Positions 36,001 through 45,917 of a stretch of DNA of 64,000 nt are shown in pieces. The notes under the pieces were generated by a model. That model was given only the letters and a program-made list of their open reading frames with translations. It did no database searches and was not told the DNA's origin. Each line of letters starts with the position of its first letter. Within the stretch, counting starts at the first letter, position 1. A program made the position numbers and the translations under genes. The DNA is from TCS55 sp045569055 (GTDB lineage: Bacteria > Fidelibacterota > Marinisomatia > Marinisomatales > TCS55): assembly GCA_045569055.1 (NCBI GenBank), contig JBJKZT010000013.1, positions 124,001 through 188,000 on the forward strand, written 5' to 3'.

Positions 36001-36600
36001 CTATTTTTTAGCAAATTTAATGCCACACCCTAACGCTTTAGTCTCTGCTAAATTAATTTTTTTACCATTTGCTACAGCTTTAATTGCATTAGATAAATAT
36101 TTATTTTTTACTTTTTGCGGTCTTCGAGCATTATCGTCTATAGCGCCTCGATATACTAATTTGCCTTCTCCATTGAATAAATATATATGAGGTGTTTTTG
36201 TAGCTCCAAAGGCTGTCGCTAATTTAGCTTCTTTGTCTAATGCGTAAAGAAAATCATGACCATTTTCTTTTGCAAATTCACGCATATCAGATAAATTTTC
36301 TCCAAGGTCACGCCAAGCAGTATTTGGATTAACAGTGATAAAACCAATCTTGTTTTTATTACTTTCTTCTGCTAAAGCGTTATATCGATCTTGCCATGCA
36401 ACTACCCAAGGACAGGTATTGCAAGAAAAGTTTACCAATAAACCATTCTTCATTTTTACATCATTCAAAGAAATCATCTTACCACTAATATCCATCATTT
36501 TAATATTAGCCAAGGGGATACTTGACCCAATTTCAAGTTCGCCAGCAAATATTGTTGATAGTAATAAAGTGAATGATAACTTATTTATTATTTTTTTCAT
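36001..36600 (-). CDS. Exported thioredoxin-fold/peroxiredoxin-like protein
   Basis: 199 aa with signal peptide (to AGE). AhpC/TSA-like fold with the redox CNTCPW in VNFSCNTCPWVVAW (about residue 57-62) and TPHIYLFNGEGKLVYRG with the cis-Pro. It belongs to the thioredoxin-family proteins with C-x-x-C-P often annotated as redoxin domain proteins. It probably acts on disulfides or peroxides in the periplasm. A hairpin follows downstream. A third Cys (ALGCGIKF) lies near the C-terminus. Confidence 0.8.
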   Translation of the reverse strand: MKKIINKLSFTLLLSTIFAGELEIGSSIPLANIKMMDISGKMISLNDVKMKNGLLVNFSCNTCPWVVAWQDRYNALAEESNKNKIGFITVNPNTAWRDLGENLSDMREFAKENGHDFLYALDKEAKLATAFGATKTPHIYLFNGEGKLVYRGAIDDNARRPQKVKNKYLSNAIKAVANGKKINLAETKALGCGIKFAKK

Positions 36601-36636
36601 AATTGAGCTCCTGATTTAAGCCAGTAGATATTACAC

Positions 36637-37572
36637 CTAATCTAAATATTTAAGAACAGCTTTTGAAATTTGAATATCTTGGACTGCCACTCCTGTATGG
36701 TCAGCAATAGTGATCTGATTATCATTCTCTCTCTTTTTTGCCTTACCTTCAATTATCTCACCAATTTCAACTACTTCTTTCATAGAAAATCCATCCTTAA
36801 TAGCTTGATGTATCTCACCTCTGAGCTCACATTGAGAACGACTATCTGCAACTACGATATCAGCTCGAGATAGGATTGAAGATGCAATCTCTTGTTTTGT
36901 AAGGGTATCAGATCCCATTGCTGTAATATGAGTACCTGGATTAACATTTCTTAAAATAGGCTTTTCACTTGGTGTGCAGGTAACTATCAACTGACATCTT
37001 TCAATAATTTCATTAATATCTCTGGTTACGTCTATATTGTAATTACTATTAAGAAAATCACTTTTATACTTTTTTAAAGAATCTTCACTTCTACCCCAAA
37101 CAATTACCGACTTACAATCAATTATTCCATCTAGATACTTTAATTGCATACGAGCTTGTATACCTGAGCCAATAATACCTATATGGGTTACCTTGCTTGG
37201 TGCTAAATATTTAGCAGAAATAGCTCCAGCTACAGCAGTTCGAACATCAGTAAGGAAAGATTCATCATTTAAAATAGCCTTGGGCTTTCCTGTCTTTTGA
37301 TCATATATCAGCATCATACCATAACCATTTGGTAAACCTAAATTTGAATTATTAAAAAAACCTGATGCAATTTTAATAACGTAAACATTGTCATTTTTTA
37401 TATATCCATACTTAATATGAACATCACCGGGTGGTGAGTCAAAATGCAGTTCACCAACTGGAGGGACAACAACTTCCCCTTTTGAATAAGCTGCAAAGCC
37501 ATCTTCAATTTCTTGAACTAAATTAATTTTAGTTAACACATTTTTAATTTCTTTTAAGGAATAAATACGCAT
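36637..37572 (-). CDS. Ornithine cyclodeaminase/mu-crystallin family protein
   Basis: 311 aa NAD(P)-dependent enzyme. The Rossmann motif is GIIGSGIQARMQLKYL and the C-terminal QITIADHTGVAVQDI is typical. Family activities include ornithine cyclodeaminase, alanine dehydrogenase, ketimine reductase, EutC of ectoine degradation and iminosuccinate reductase of the beta-hydroxyaspartate cycle. It shares base 37572 with the upstream dehydratase gene, which in turn overlaps an aminotransferase, so the substrate is likely an imine made by those PLP enzymes. True ornithine cyclodeaminase activity is not implied. Confidence 0.85.
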   Translation of the reverse strand: MRIYSLKEIKNVLTKINLVQEIEDGFAAYSKGEVVVPPVGELHFDSPPGDVHIKYGYIKNDNVYVIKIASGFFNNSNLGLPNGYGMMLIYDQKTGKPKAILNDESFLTDVRTAVAGAISAKYLAPSKVTHIGIIGSGIQARMQLKYLDGIIDCKSVIVWGRSEDSLKKYKSDFLNSNYNIDVTRDINEIIERCQLIVTCTPSEKPILRNVNPGTHITAMGSDTLTKQEIASSILSRADIVVADSRSQCELRGEIHQAIKDGFSMKEVVEIGEIIEGKAKKRENDNQITIADHTGVAVQDIQISKAVLKYLD

Positions 37573-38525
37573 TATAAAATAGATTTTAAGACTTCCGCAC
37601 TAATATTGCCCCCACACATTACAATAACAACAGTTTGTCCTTTTAAGTCTTCTTTCTTTTTTAAAAATCCAGCTATAGCTGTTCCAGCAGCCCCTTCAAT
37701 TAATTGATGATGTTTTTTGATTCCAATTCTTATACCAGCTGCAATTTCTTCTTCATCTACAAGAATAAATTCATCAATGATTTCTTGACATAATTTAAAA
37801 GTTATGGAACCAATTTCTACACCACCGGCTGTTCCATCAGAGAGTGTCTCTTTTGATGGTAAATCTAATTGTTTACCTGCTTTTAAAGATTCATACATTA
37901 CGCATGAGTTTTCTGGAGAAACACCAAACATCTTAATATTTTTTTCCATTGATTTTAAATATCCTCCAACGCCAGAAATCAGGCCACCACCACCAACAGA
38001 TATAAATACTGAGTCAAGGGTATTAAGCTCATTTAAAATTTCTAAACCAAGGGTGCCTTGTCCTGAAACAATATTTGGATCATTATATGGAGAGATATAT
38101 GTAGCACCTGTATTCATAGAAATTTTTTGGGCATGCTCTTCAGCATTGATACAGTCATTTCCAAAATATTCAACTTCACCACCAAGGTTTTTAATGTTTT
38201 CTACTTTATTTTTATGAACATTTTCAGGGACAACAATTTTACCTTTTATATCTAGTAAGGACATAGCTAATGAGCATGCAGCTCCATGATTTCCAGTTGA
38301 GGCAGTAACGACTCCATTGGCAATTTCATTTTCATTTAGTGAGGTCATTTTACTGACCGCACCACGGAATTTAAAGGATCCTGTTTTTTGTATATTATCA
38401 AGTTTTAAATAAACATTACCATTAATCATTTTACTAAGGTAAGGAGAATGTTCTAAAGGTGTATTCCTGATATGAGGCTTAGATCGCTGAAAAGAATTCT
38501 CAACATCTTTTGGGAATGAAATCAT
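37572..38525 (-). CDS. PLP-dependent threonine/serine dehydratase family (fold type II)
   Basis: 317 aa. The PLP Lys is in KTGSFKFRGA, the phosphate-binding glycine loop is SVGGGGLISG and the Ser/Thr-rich TGNHG substrate loop is present (STGNHGAA). No C-terminal ACT domain, so it is not a feedback-regulated biosynthetic IlvA. Close relatives include EutB and beta-hydroxyaspartate dehydratase. It overlaps the aminotransferase by 4 nt and the ornithine cyclodeaminase homologue by 1 nt. It acts on a hydroxy amino acid to release ammonia through an imine; substrate not known. Confidence 0.87.
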   Translation of the reverse strand: MISFPKDVENSFQRSKPHIRNTPLEHSPYLSKMINGNVYLKLDNIQKTGSFKFRGAVSKMTSLNENEIANGVVTASTGNHGAACSLAMSLLDIKGKIVVPENVHKNKVENIKNLGGEVEYFGNDCINAEEHAQKISMNTGATYISPYNDPNIVSGQGTLGLEILNELNTLDSVFISVGGGGLISGVGGYLKSMEKNIKMFGVSPENSCVMYESLKAGKQLDLPSKETLSDGTAGGVEIGSITFKLCQEIIDEFILVDEEEIAAGIRIGIKKHHQLIEGAAGTAIAGFLKKKEDLKGQTVVIVMCGGNISAEVLKSIL

Positions 38526-39634
38526 AAAGTTTTTAAAATTGGTGTTACACGATCAAGTGCAGCCTCTAACTCAGTAGATTTAGCACCATAACCAAATCTA
38601 AGATATTGATCCATTCCATACCAATCACCTGCAACCAACATTACGCTCGCTTCCTCGCGAACTTTTTCAACTAATAAAGTAGAATTTATATCCCAATTAT
38701 ATTTGACAAATGCCATCGCTCCAGCCGAAGGAGGAATAAAACTTATTTGATCACCAAAAATATCTACCCATTTTTGAAAAAGATTTAAATTTTGTGTTAA
38801 TGCATCTCGTGTTCTATTTAATGTAACCATTCTATTATCAGGATGTAATACATGAGCACCAATTAAATCACTTAAGCGACCAATAGCTATGGTAGTGTAG
38901 TCATGGGTAGCCCAGCACTCTTGAATATAATCTTTATTAGATACAGACCAACCTAAACGTAGCCCTGGAAGGCCATATGCTTTTGATAAACCACAATTAA
39001 CAATTGTTTTAGAATAGTTTATATCCCAAAATGAAGTGCATTCTTTACGATTAAGTTCTGCACCACGATATACTTCATCAGATAAAATCCAAGCATCTAC
39101 TTCTTTTGCAATTTCTCCTATTGCAAAAACTGTTTCTTTTGGCAAAACTGAGCCAGTTGGATTATTTGGATTACAAATACAAATCATTTTTGTTTTATTA
39201 GTTACTAGGGATTTTATTTCATCAATATCTGGTTGCCAGTTTAAGGACTCTTTAAGTGAGAAAGTTTTGACATTCACCCCTAAACCTCGCGCAAAGCCAT
39301 AAATTTGTAAATAATTTGGAACCATATATATCATCTCATCACCGGATTTAAGCAAGGACATTATTGCTACCATATTAGCTTCTGCGGATCCGTTAAAAGC
39401 TTGAATATTATCTATTTCTGCTCCTTTGTAAATACTTGAAATGGACTGCCTTAATTCATCAGATCCTTCTGTAAAGCCATATGTTAATTCAGTATTTGCA
39501 ATCTTCTCAATAAATTCAGGCTCAAACAAAGTATTGAAAGTGCCTGGGTGAACTCCACTCTCAGAAAGGTTATAATCAACTTTATTTTCCCATGTAGACT
39601 GCTGTCTTTCTAATTGAAATTTTTCAAAGTTCAT
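38522..39634 (-). CDS. Class I/II PLP aminotransferase
   Basis: 370 aa fold type I enzyme. Landmarks are the CNPNNPTGS loop, SDEVYRG (PLP-binding Asp) and the Schiff-base Lys in NCGLSKAYGLPGLRLGWSV. It begins with a short N-terminal arm (FEKFQLERQQSTWEN). Its sequence resembles the capreomycidine-synthase-like/aspartate aminotransferase-like branch, but that is a weak by-eye impression. The gene overlaps the TlpA-like gene by 4 nt and the dehydratase by 4 nt, placing it first of the three amino-acid enzymes in the run. Confidence 0.87.
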   Translation of the reverse strand: MNFEKFQLERQQSTWENKVDYNLSESGVHPGTFNTLFEPEFIEKIANTELTYGFTEGSDELRQSISSIYKGAEIDNIQAFNGSAEANMVAIMSLLKSGDEMIYMVPNYLQIYGFARGLGVNVKTFSLKESLNWQPDIDEIKSLVTNKTKMICICNPNNPTGSVLPKETVFAIGEIAKEVDAWILSDEVYRGAELNRKECTSFWDINYSKTIVNCGLSKAYGLPGLRLGWSVSNKDYIQECWATHDYTTIAIGRLSDLIGAHVLHPDNRMVTLNRTRDALTQNLNLFQKWVDIFGDQISFIPPSAGAMAFVKYNWDINSTLLVEKVREEASVMLVAGDWYGMDQYLRFGYGAKSTELEAALDRVTPILKTL

Positions 39635-40116
39635 GATTCTAACGCCTTAATTATTGCTGATTCAAACCGGTTTTTATTTTTTTCCATTTCCCAAAAATCT
39701 GATAAATTTCCATTTTTGTCATAAACTATAGTAAAAGGTAATGCGCCTGACCATTCTTTACTTATTTCATTAATAAAGTTATTATCATTCCCCTCTTCTT
39801 TTATAAATGAGATACCTTTAACACCCTGTCTTTTTAGAAAATCTAAAACTTCTTTTTCTCTATCTGACCAATCTGCACTTACAAAGTAAACTTTCAGCCC
39901 TTTATCTTTATATTCATTTGATAAATCTACAATCATTGGAAATTCTTCAATACATGGCGCACAATATGTAGCCCAAAAATTGATTAATACTGCTTCACTT
40001 CCTTTATGCTTATTAATCTGATAAATTATGTCAGATGCATCTACGGTTTTAAGCCTTAGATTTTCTTTATCACAACTAAAGATAACAATTAATAGAAATG
40101 GAAATAATTTTTTCAA
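39631..40116 (-). CDS. TlpA/ResA-like thiol-disulfide oxidoreductase lipoprotein
   Basis: 161 aa. Lipobox VIFSC (about residue 15) anchors it in a membrane. The redox site is FWATYCAPCIEEFP, with the cis-Pro loop at GALPFTIVYDKNG. Family members reduce disulfides in periplasmic proteins, for example during cytochrome c maturation. It starts directly after the M14 peptidase stop (40117) and overlaps the aminotransferase by 4 nt, so it is part of the same transcript. Confidence 0.88.
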   Translation of the reverse strand: MKKLFPFLLIVIFSCDKENLRLKTVDASDIIYQINKHKGSEAVLINFWATYCAPCIEEFPMIVDLSNEYKDKGLKVYFVSADWSDREKEVLDFLKRQGVKGISFIKEEGNDNNFINEISKEWSGALPFTIVYDKNGNLSDFWEMEKNKNRFESAIIKALES

Positions 40117-42645
40117 TTAATTCCCCACAATGAAAACAGCGTTACTAAAAAGGAGTTTTCCATTATACCAAAAACCTCTAAATAATGGATTATCTGCCAT
40201 GTAAACTATACTACCTCTCCCCATGTCTTCTACGCCAAAAACCATAGACTCACGAAAACTTTCTTTTGCCTTAAATCCAACAAAACCACTAACTATTGCT
40301 GTTGAATCATAAACGGTACCAACATTCCAACCATTATGTAAATATGCATATCGATTATTTCGAAGCTTTAAAGAAAAATATTCATCATCATAACCAAAAG
40401 CTAATGGGTGACTTTTATCAATATTTATTTTTATGATAGAACCATAAGCATTTTGACTCATTGCAGATCTTTGACGATCTTTATAAGAACGCAATCTTTC
40501 GGATAGTTCTCGATCTTTACTCCTCTTTTCTAATGATTTTTTTTCATCATCAGTAGCAAATTTTTTAAGGCCATATCCTTTCTGATCCACAAACTTATCC
40601 AGAGAAGATTCCATCACTATAAGCTTACCTCCTGAGCGCACCCAGTTTTTTAATTCAATTAAGGCTTCTTGATCTAAATAATCATGTCTTCCACCAGGTA
40701 AAATCAAAATATCAAATTTGTGTTTAGGTATTTGTGAAAAATAATCACTCCTTAATACAGTGACTGGAAATTCTATTTGTCTTTCAAAGAAATGCCAAAC
40801 CTCACCATATCTCGAACTACCAACCCCTTCTCCTGATAGTAATCCAATTTTAGGTTTTTTTACTATACGCATTGAAGATGAACCAAAATCTTTTCCTCTA
40901 GAGACTAAACCAGTATTTACAGGAATTAGTGAACGGTCAAACTTTTCAGAGGCTTTTTTGACGATTTCATCAAATTTAACCCCATGTTTTTCGTTTCCTT
41001 TTCTAGTAATAACTAAAGTACCTCTATCATACTTACGTCCATCTATATTAAATGGTTCTTCCGAAACTCTAGAAACAATATTATTCTTAAATAAATAAGC
41101 TAGAAACTTGACATCATTAATACCTTTCCAAGGAAGTAAATACGCATAAGGAGACTGGTCAGTAATCTCATTTCGAGGAGAAAAATATCGAGCTTTTGAA
41201 AATTTAATATCACTTTTTACAGCGTAAGTATCTAGACCAAAAACATATGGGATAGACCATGCTGTAATATCATATGTTAGAGAATCTCTTAAGGTAGTTT
41301 GAGGCTCAAAAAGAATTTGAACCAATACTGATTTAGCCTGTTTTGCAGAAATAATCATATCACCTTTTGCTACTTTTAACTGTTCAGTCTCACCTTTAAG
41401 ATAGCTAAAACCTTTAATGGATTTTGAAGTGCTCGCCAAACCATGTTCAATACCATTGTTATCAAGCCAGTTTTGAAGATCTTTTATTTTATCTTTGTTA
41501 TTATTTTTAGAAATAATATATGCTGAGTATTTACCCGGAGGGTTTTTCTTACTTTCTTTAAAAAATTTTGAAAATTCTAATAATATTTTATCAACATTAT
41601 TTGAAGCTACTTCAATGGTAGATAAACCGGTTGTAAAGTGATGTGTCAATCGATCATTTAATGTAAGCGTATCACCATCCTCAGTTTCTACAGCTAAGCC
41701 ACCTCTGCTATGTCCTGCTTGTTCATAGGTCATTCCAATAGCTCCATTATAAGTAGGGTAAGTGTCGCCATAACTTGGATAGAGAAGATCAAATACCTCT
41801 TTAGTAAAATAAAGCCAACTATTTTCATCAAAATATTTTGAATGATTTTTCCCAATCATTGTCTGTAGTTCTCTTTGCCAATCTGTTATATACTCATGAA
41901 AAGGTTCAGCTGCTGGAGCAAAAAAATATGGACTATTTACACCCTGCTCATGAAAATCTACATGTATATGAGGAAGCCATTGATTATATAATTTAATTCT
42001 AGATTGAGATTCAATTTGTGTTTGCCAAGCCCAATCTCTATTTAAATCAAAATAATAATGATTAGTTCTACCACCTGGCCATGGTTCCATATGCTCAATA
42101 GATAGTGGATCTGCATCTGGCCACCTATTTGCTGTCATTCTAAACCAATTTGTATATCTATCTCTACCATCAGGATTAATACATGGATCTATAATTACAA
42201 CTGTATTTTTTAACCAGTCTTGTGTTTTTTTATTATTTTTACTGGCTAAAGAGTAAAGGGTTTTCATAGCAGCTTCTGTTGAATTTGCTTCATTTCCATG
42301 AACATTATAACTCAACCAAACAATACCTACTTTTTTATTAGAAGCTTGACCCTTAGCAATGCCTGCTCTTTTTAGGTTATCCATGCGAAGATCTTCAATC
42401 ATTTCCATATTCTCTTCACTTGAGATTACAGCTACTAACAAAGGTCGCCCTTCATATGTTTTACCATAAGAGATTAATTTTACATTTGATGAAGTATTTG
42501 AAACATGTTCAAAATATGATACCACTTTATGATGATAGGTAAAATTATCTCCAAGTTTATAACCAAGAAAAGCAGATGGAGATTTAAAATTTTCACCATA
42601 GAGTGATGAAACAATTAAAAGAATACTAAATACTGTTTTAAACAT
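40117..42645 (-). CDS. Exported M14-family zinc carboxypeptidase
   Basis: 842 aa. Signal peptide (to YGEN). The peptidase M14 domain (about 25-330) has zinc ligands His116 and Glu119 in HGNEAN, His232 in DFHEQG and the catalytic Glu308 in MTYEQAGHSRGG. The part from about 380 on is a large C-terminal region with a class I glutamine-amidotransferase-like ending (DILILPGGRHDYLDQEAL), as in many FCB-group M14 proteins. Likely a periplasmic or surface carboxypeptidase for peptide scavenging. It precedes a TlpA-like gene directly. Confidence 0.87.
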   Translation of the reverse strand: MFKTVFSILLIVSSLYGENFKSPSAFLGYKLGDNFTYHHKVVSYFEHVSNTSSNVKLISYGKTYEGRPLLVAVISSEENMEMIEDLRMDNLKRAGIAKGQASNKKVGIVWLSYNVHGNEANSTEAAMKTLYSLASKNNKKTQDWLKNTVVIIDPCINPDGRDRYTNWFRMTANRWPDADPLSIEHMEPWPGGRTNHYYFDLNRDWAWQTQIESQSRIKLYNQWLPHIHVDFHEQGVNSPYFFAPAAEPFHEYITDWQRELQTMIGKNHSKYFDENSWLYFTKEVFDLLYPSYGDTYPTYNGAIGMTYEQAGHSRGGLAVETEDGDTLTLNDRLTHHFTTGLSTIEVASNNVDKILLEFSKFFKESKKNPPGKYSAYIISKNNNKDKIKDLQNWLDNNGIEHGLASTSKSIKGFSYLKGETEQLKVAKGDMIISAKQAKSVLVQILFEPQTTLRDSLTYDITAWSIPYVFGLDTYAVKSDIKFSKARYFSPRNEITDQSPYAYLLPWKGINDVKFLAYLFKNNIVSRVSEEPFNIDGRKYDRGTLVITRKGNEKHGVKFDEIVKKASEKFDRSLIPVNTGLVSRGKDFGSSSMRIVKKPKIGLLSGEGVGSSRYGEVWHFFERQIEFPVTVLRSDYFSQIPKHKFDILILPGGRHDYLDQEALIELKNWVRSGGKLIVMESSLDKFVDQKGYGLKKFATDDEKKSLEKRSKDRELSERLRSYKDRQRSAMSQNAYGSIIKINIDKSHPLAFGYDDEYFSLKLRNNRYAYLHNGWNVGTVYDSTAIVSGFVGFKAKESFRESMVFGVEDMGRGSIVYMADNPLFRGFWYNGKLLFSNAVFIVGN

Positions 42646-42706
42646 TAAGGCTCCTCAAAAATCTTATACTAAAATTATGAAAGTAAAATATTTATCAGAA
42701 ATGAAA

Positions 42707-44293
42707 TTAGAGACTTTTCATCAGGTTTTTATTGGTAATTGATGATGCTGTCAATAAACCTGAGAATAGTGCACTAGTAAGGCCAACTGTCGTAATATCT
42801 TGACCCGTCAAAAATAAATTTTTAACTCTAGATTTTGGTCTTATCCAATCTTGTCTAAATCGTTGTGAAGAATGGTCTAATCCATACATCTCACCCTTTG
42901 GATAATGAGCCATATCTCTTACTGATAGAGGTGTTGAGAGTTCGTAATAATCCATAGCATTTTCAATCTCTGGTACATGCTTGTATACAACCTCTAATAT
43001 TTTTTTAGACATTGCCTCTTTAAATTTTTCATATGATTCACCACGTTTTTTCCATGGTTTTTCTTCCCATTCTTTATACCAATCCCATCTACCAAGAGTT
43101 ATAGCTTCCATTGTTGCACAGCCTGGGTGATTTTCATTCCAAGCAGGGTCTTTAGCTGATGGAAATGATACATAAACTACAGGAAATTCACCCTTAGGAT
43201 CAGATTGGTAATTAATAACATTTTGGTCGTGATCATAACCAGGATAAATCCAAAGATTTGTGGTTTTAAGATCTAATTCTTCTGCGGTTTTGTTTAAACC
43301 AATGTAAAGACAAAGATAACTTTCTGTCGGTTTAACCTTTTTTAATTCAGATAATTGTTTATCATTCTTTGAATAGTTTCTTAAAAAAGTATTAATTGTA
43401 TTAACAAGACCTGCGCTACTTACCACATTTTTTGCCATTAGTTTATCACCATTTTTAAGTCGTACCCCTATTGCTTTATTCCTTTTAACAATAATCTCAT
43501 TTACATCAGCATTAACAACAACTTTCCCTCCTAAAGATTCTATGAGATCTGTGGTGTGCTCAGCAATCATTCTTGAGCCTCCAACAGGATAGTTTGCACC
43601 ATCCATGTAGTGCCGTGCTACCATAGCATGCATAGCAAAACTACTTCGTTTAGGTGGGAGCCCATAATCACCCCATTGTCCAGAAAGAACACTTTGAAGC
43701 TTTTTATTATTAGTTAATTCATTTAAAACTTCATTTGTTGTTTTATCAGAGTTTCTAAAAAAACTTTTTGTCATATTTTTACCGACAATGGGATATAACC
43801 ATTTAGGCACAAGTTTACTTGCAAAGAATTTTTTACCGTTTTTTGATTGTGCAACTAAGAGATCTACATAATTAGTAATTGCTAATTTTTCATCTGGGAA
43901 ATATTCTGATAGTTTTTTTATAAAATTTTCTTTTGGAGCAATAAAATCATATGATTTATCAGGATAAATTATTCGATCATAATTTTCATCCATCTTGGCC
44001 CATTTAAGATTCCCACCAGTTATTTTATCAAATAATTTACGTGTGTGTGATTTTTTATTATGGACCTCACCAATATAGTGAATACCTACATCCCATTCAT
44101 ATTGCTTCCTTTTAAAAGTATGCGTAAAACCCCCAACCTTAAAATGTTTCTCAAGGACTAATACTTTAAAATTATTTTGTGCAAGTAATGCAGCTGTTGT
44201 CAAGCCACTCATTCCTGATCCAACTATAATGACATCAAATTTTTCATTTTGTAAATCTGATTTATATGGAACCCATTTTTTCATGCTAATCAC
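42707..44293 (-). CDS. RetSat/CrtI-family FAD-dependent oxidoreductase
   Basis: 528 aa. An N-terminal dinucleotide-binding motif IIVGSGMSGLTTAALLAQ and LVLEKHFKVGGFTHTF place it in the phytoene-desaturase/retinol-saturase (all-trans-retinol 13,14-reductase-like) group, as does WDVGIHYIGEV. The C-terminal FAD block FLTGQDITTVGLTSAL is present. The substrate is probably a polyene or isoprenoid. No other carotenoid gene is in the window. It overlaps the sulfatase stop by 8 nt (44286-44293). Confidence 0.85.
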   Translation of the reverse strand: MISMKKWVPYKSDLQNEKFDVIIVGSGMSGLTTAALLAQNNFKVLVLEKHFKVGGFTHTFKRKQYEWDVGIHYIGEVHNKKSHTRKLFDKITGGNLKWAKMDENYDRIIYPDKSYDFIAPKENFIKKLSEYFPDEKLAITNYVDLLVAQSKNGKKFFASKLVPKWLYPIVGKNMTKSFFRNSDKTTNEVLNELTNNKKLQSVLSGQWGDYGLPPKRSSFAMHAMVARHYMDGANYPVGGSRMIAEHTTDLIESLGGKVVVNADVNEIIVKRNKAIGVRLKNGDKLMAKNVVSSAGLVNTINTFLRNYSKNDKQLSELKKVKPTESYLCLYIGLNKTAEELDLKTTNLWIYPGYDHDQNVINYQSDPKGEFPVVYVSFPSAKDPAWNENHPGCATMEAITLGRWDWYKEWEEKPWKKRGESYEKFKEAMSKKILEVVYKHVPEIENAMDYYELSTPLSVRDMAHYPKGEMYGLDHSSQRFRQDWIRPKSRVKNLFLTGQDITTVGLTSALFSGLLTASSITNKNLMKSL

Positions 44294-45818
44294 CTAGCTG
44301 AGGAAATTTAAATCGCATTATTGGCGAAGGAGAATGAGATTCAATCATAATTTGTGAAATTTTTTCAACAATTTTTGGATAAATCATAGCAACATTATTC
44401 TGCTCTTGTTTATCCAAACTTATATCATAGAGTTCTATGGACATATTCCCTTCAAAAATATTTTTTCTTATACCTTTCCACTTTCCCATTCTTACTGCCT
44501 GTTGACCTTTATATGCTGGAAACTCCCAATAAAGGTACTCATGAGTGACTTTTTGAAAATTACCCAGTAATGTAGGCTTTATACTGATTCCATCCATATT
44601 TAAAGGAACATCAATACCAATAATATCACAAAAAGTTGGCATCATATCTTGAAATGCAGAGATTTGATTTGATTTTGAACCTGGCTTAATTTTTGTTGGC
44701 CAACTTGCAATCATAGGTACTCTTATACCTCCTTCATTTACAAAACCTTTTGCCCAACCAAGTTCAGCTTTAAAAGGTTTAGCACTATCAAAGTATTGAG
44801 TATCTGCACCTCCTGTATAAGTAGGACCATTGTCACTTGTAAAAATAATTAATGTATTATCCAGTTGATTTATATCTTTTAATTTTTTTATTAAATCCCC
44901 GACTTGTTCATCTAAATATGAAATCATTGCTGCATAAGTGGCTCGTGGAGAGTGGCTAGGAAAATATGATTTTCCAGTATAAGGTTTTTCATCTCCAAAT
45001 TTTCTTTTATAATAATTAATCCATTTTTTAGGCGCCTGAAGAGGAACATGTGGAAGAGGCGATGCATAATAGAGGAAAAAAGGACTGTCTTTATTATCAT
45101 CAATAAAATTTAAAGCTTCATTATGCATTAACTCAGGAGCATAATCGTTTAAGTGAAAATTAACGTAACTTGATTCATCATTTGGATTTGATCCCTCTTT
45201 GAGGTTTGCGTGAGGAGGTATATTCTTATTATTGAGTAAATCTCGTTCTTCATTTCTCCATAAATGCATAGGAAAAAGTGTATGTGCTTGACGTTGACAG
45301 TTGTAGCCATAAAAGAAATCAAAACCTTGTTTGTTAGGTGTTCCTTCTGTATTTGGAGCTCCAAGACCCCATTTACCAACCATACCTGTAATATATCCAG
45401 CTGATTTCAACACTTCAGCAATGGTTATTGTATTTTTAGGAATTGGTCTTTGACCTTCTAAAGAAGGATCATCAAACATGGCTTGGTAATTCCAAGTATC
45501 GCCTCGCTCTGTCCATTCATCATTTCCTCTAATAGGAGTATTACCAGTATGTTGACCAGTAATAAAAACAGAGCGTGATGGAGCACAAACTGGTGATCCA
45601 GAATAATGATCAGTAAATATCATACCATTATTTGCCAATTCATCTATATGCGGAGTTTCTATAATTTTTTGACCATAAACCCCTAGCTCACCATACCCTA
45701 GGTCATCTGCTAATATATAAATGATATTTGGAGGCGTATTTGACTTTTCACATGAAAATAAAGTTAATGTAAATATTAATATTACTATATTTGATATGTA
45801 TTTATTAATGTTTTGCAT
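44286..45818 (-). CDS. Type I sulfatase lipoprotein
   Basis: 510 aa. Lipobox LFSC (Cys23), then the sulfatase core: metal-binding DDLGYGELGVYG (Asp38, Asp39) and the maturation motif SPVCAPSRS, in which Cys78 must become formylglycine (C-x-P-S-R form). Arylsulfatase-like middle (FTSDNGPTY) and C-terminus are present. It likely desulfates polysaccharides, steroids or phenols outside the cytoplasm. No sulfatase-modifying enzyme is in the window. The RetSat-like gene follows with an 8-nt overlap. Confidence 0.92.
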   Translation of the reverse strand: MQNINKYISNIVILIFTLTLFSCEKSNTPPNIIYILADDLGYGELGVYGQKIIETPHIDELANNGMIFTDHYSGSPVCAPSRSVFITGQHTGNTPIRGNDEWTERGDTWNYQAMFDDPSLEGQRPIPKNTITIAEVLKSAGYITGMVGKWGLGAPNTEGTPNKQGFDFFYGYNCQRQAHTLFPMHLWRNEERDLLNNKNIPPHANLKEGSNPNDESSYVNFHLNDYAPELMHNEALNFIDDNKDSPFFLYYASPLPHVPLQAPKKWINYYKRKFGDEKPYTGKSYFPSHSPRATYAAMISYLDEQVGDLIKKLKDINQLDNTLIIFTSDNGPTYTGGADTQYFDSAKPFKAELGWAKGFVNEGGIRVPMIASWPTKIKPGSKSNQISAFQDMMPTFCDIIGIDVPLNMDGISIKPTLLGNFQKVTHEYLYWEFPAYKGQQAVRMGKWKGIRKNIFEGNMSIELYDISLDKQEQNNVAMIYPKIVEKISQIMIESHSPSPIMRFKFPQLGD

Positions 45819-45917
45819 TATATAAAATTAACAGGTTCTATGAAAAGTATGAATTGAATTATTTTAACCACTTCCTCATACTTGAAGATAATGGACAATT
45901 AGTTAAGTCAAAAAGAA

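Noticed and set aside
37804..38217. 137-aa plus-strand ORF
   Set aside because: Wholly antisense to the PLP dehydratase with clear motifs; composition artefact.
40760..41098. 112-aa plus-strand ORF
   Set aside because: Antisense within the M14 peptidase gene; no start signals or recognisable features.
45149..45379. Alternative-frame ORF inside the sulfatase gene
   Set aside because: Shadow of the sulfatase coding frame, no independent features.
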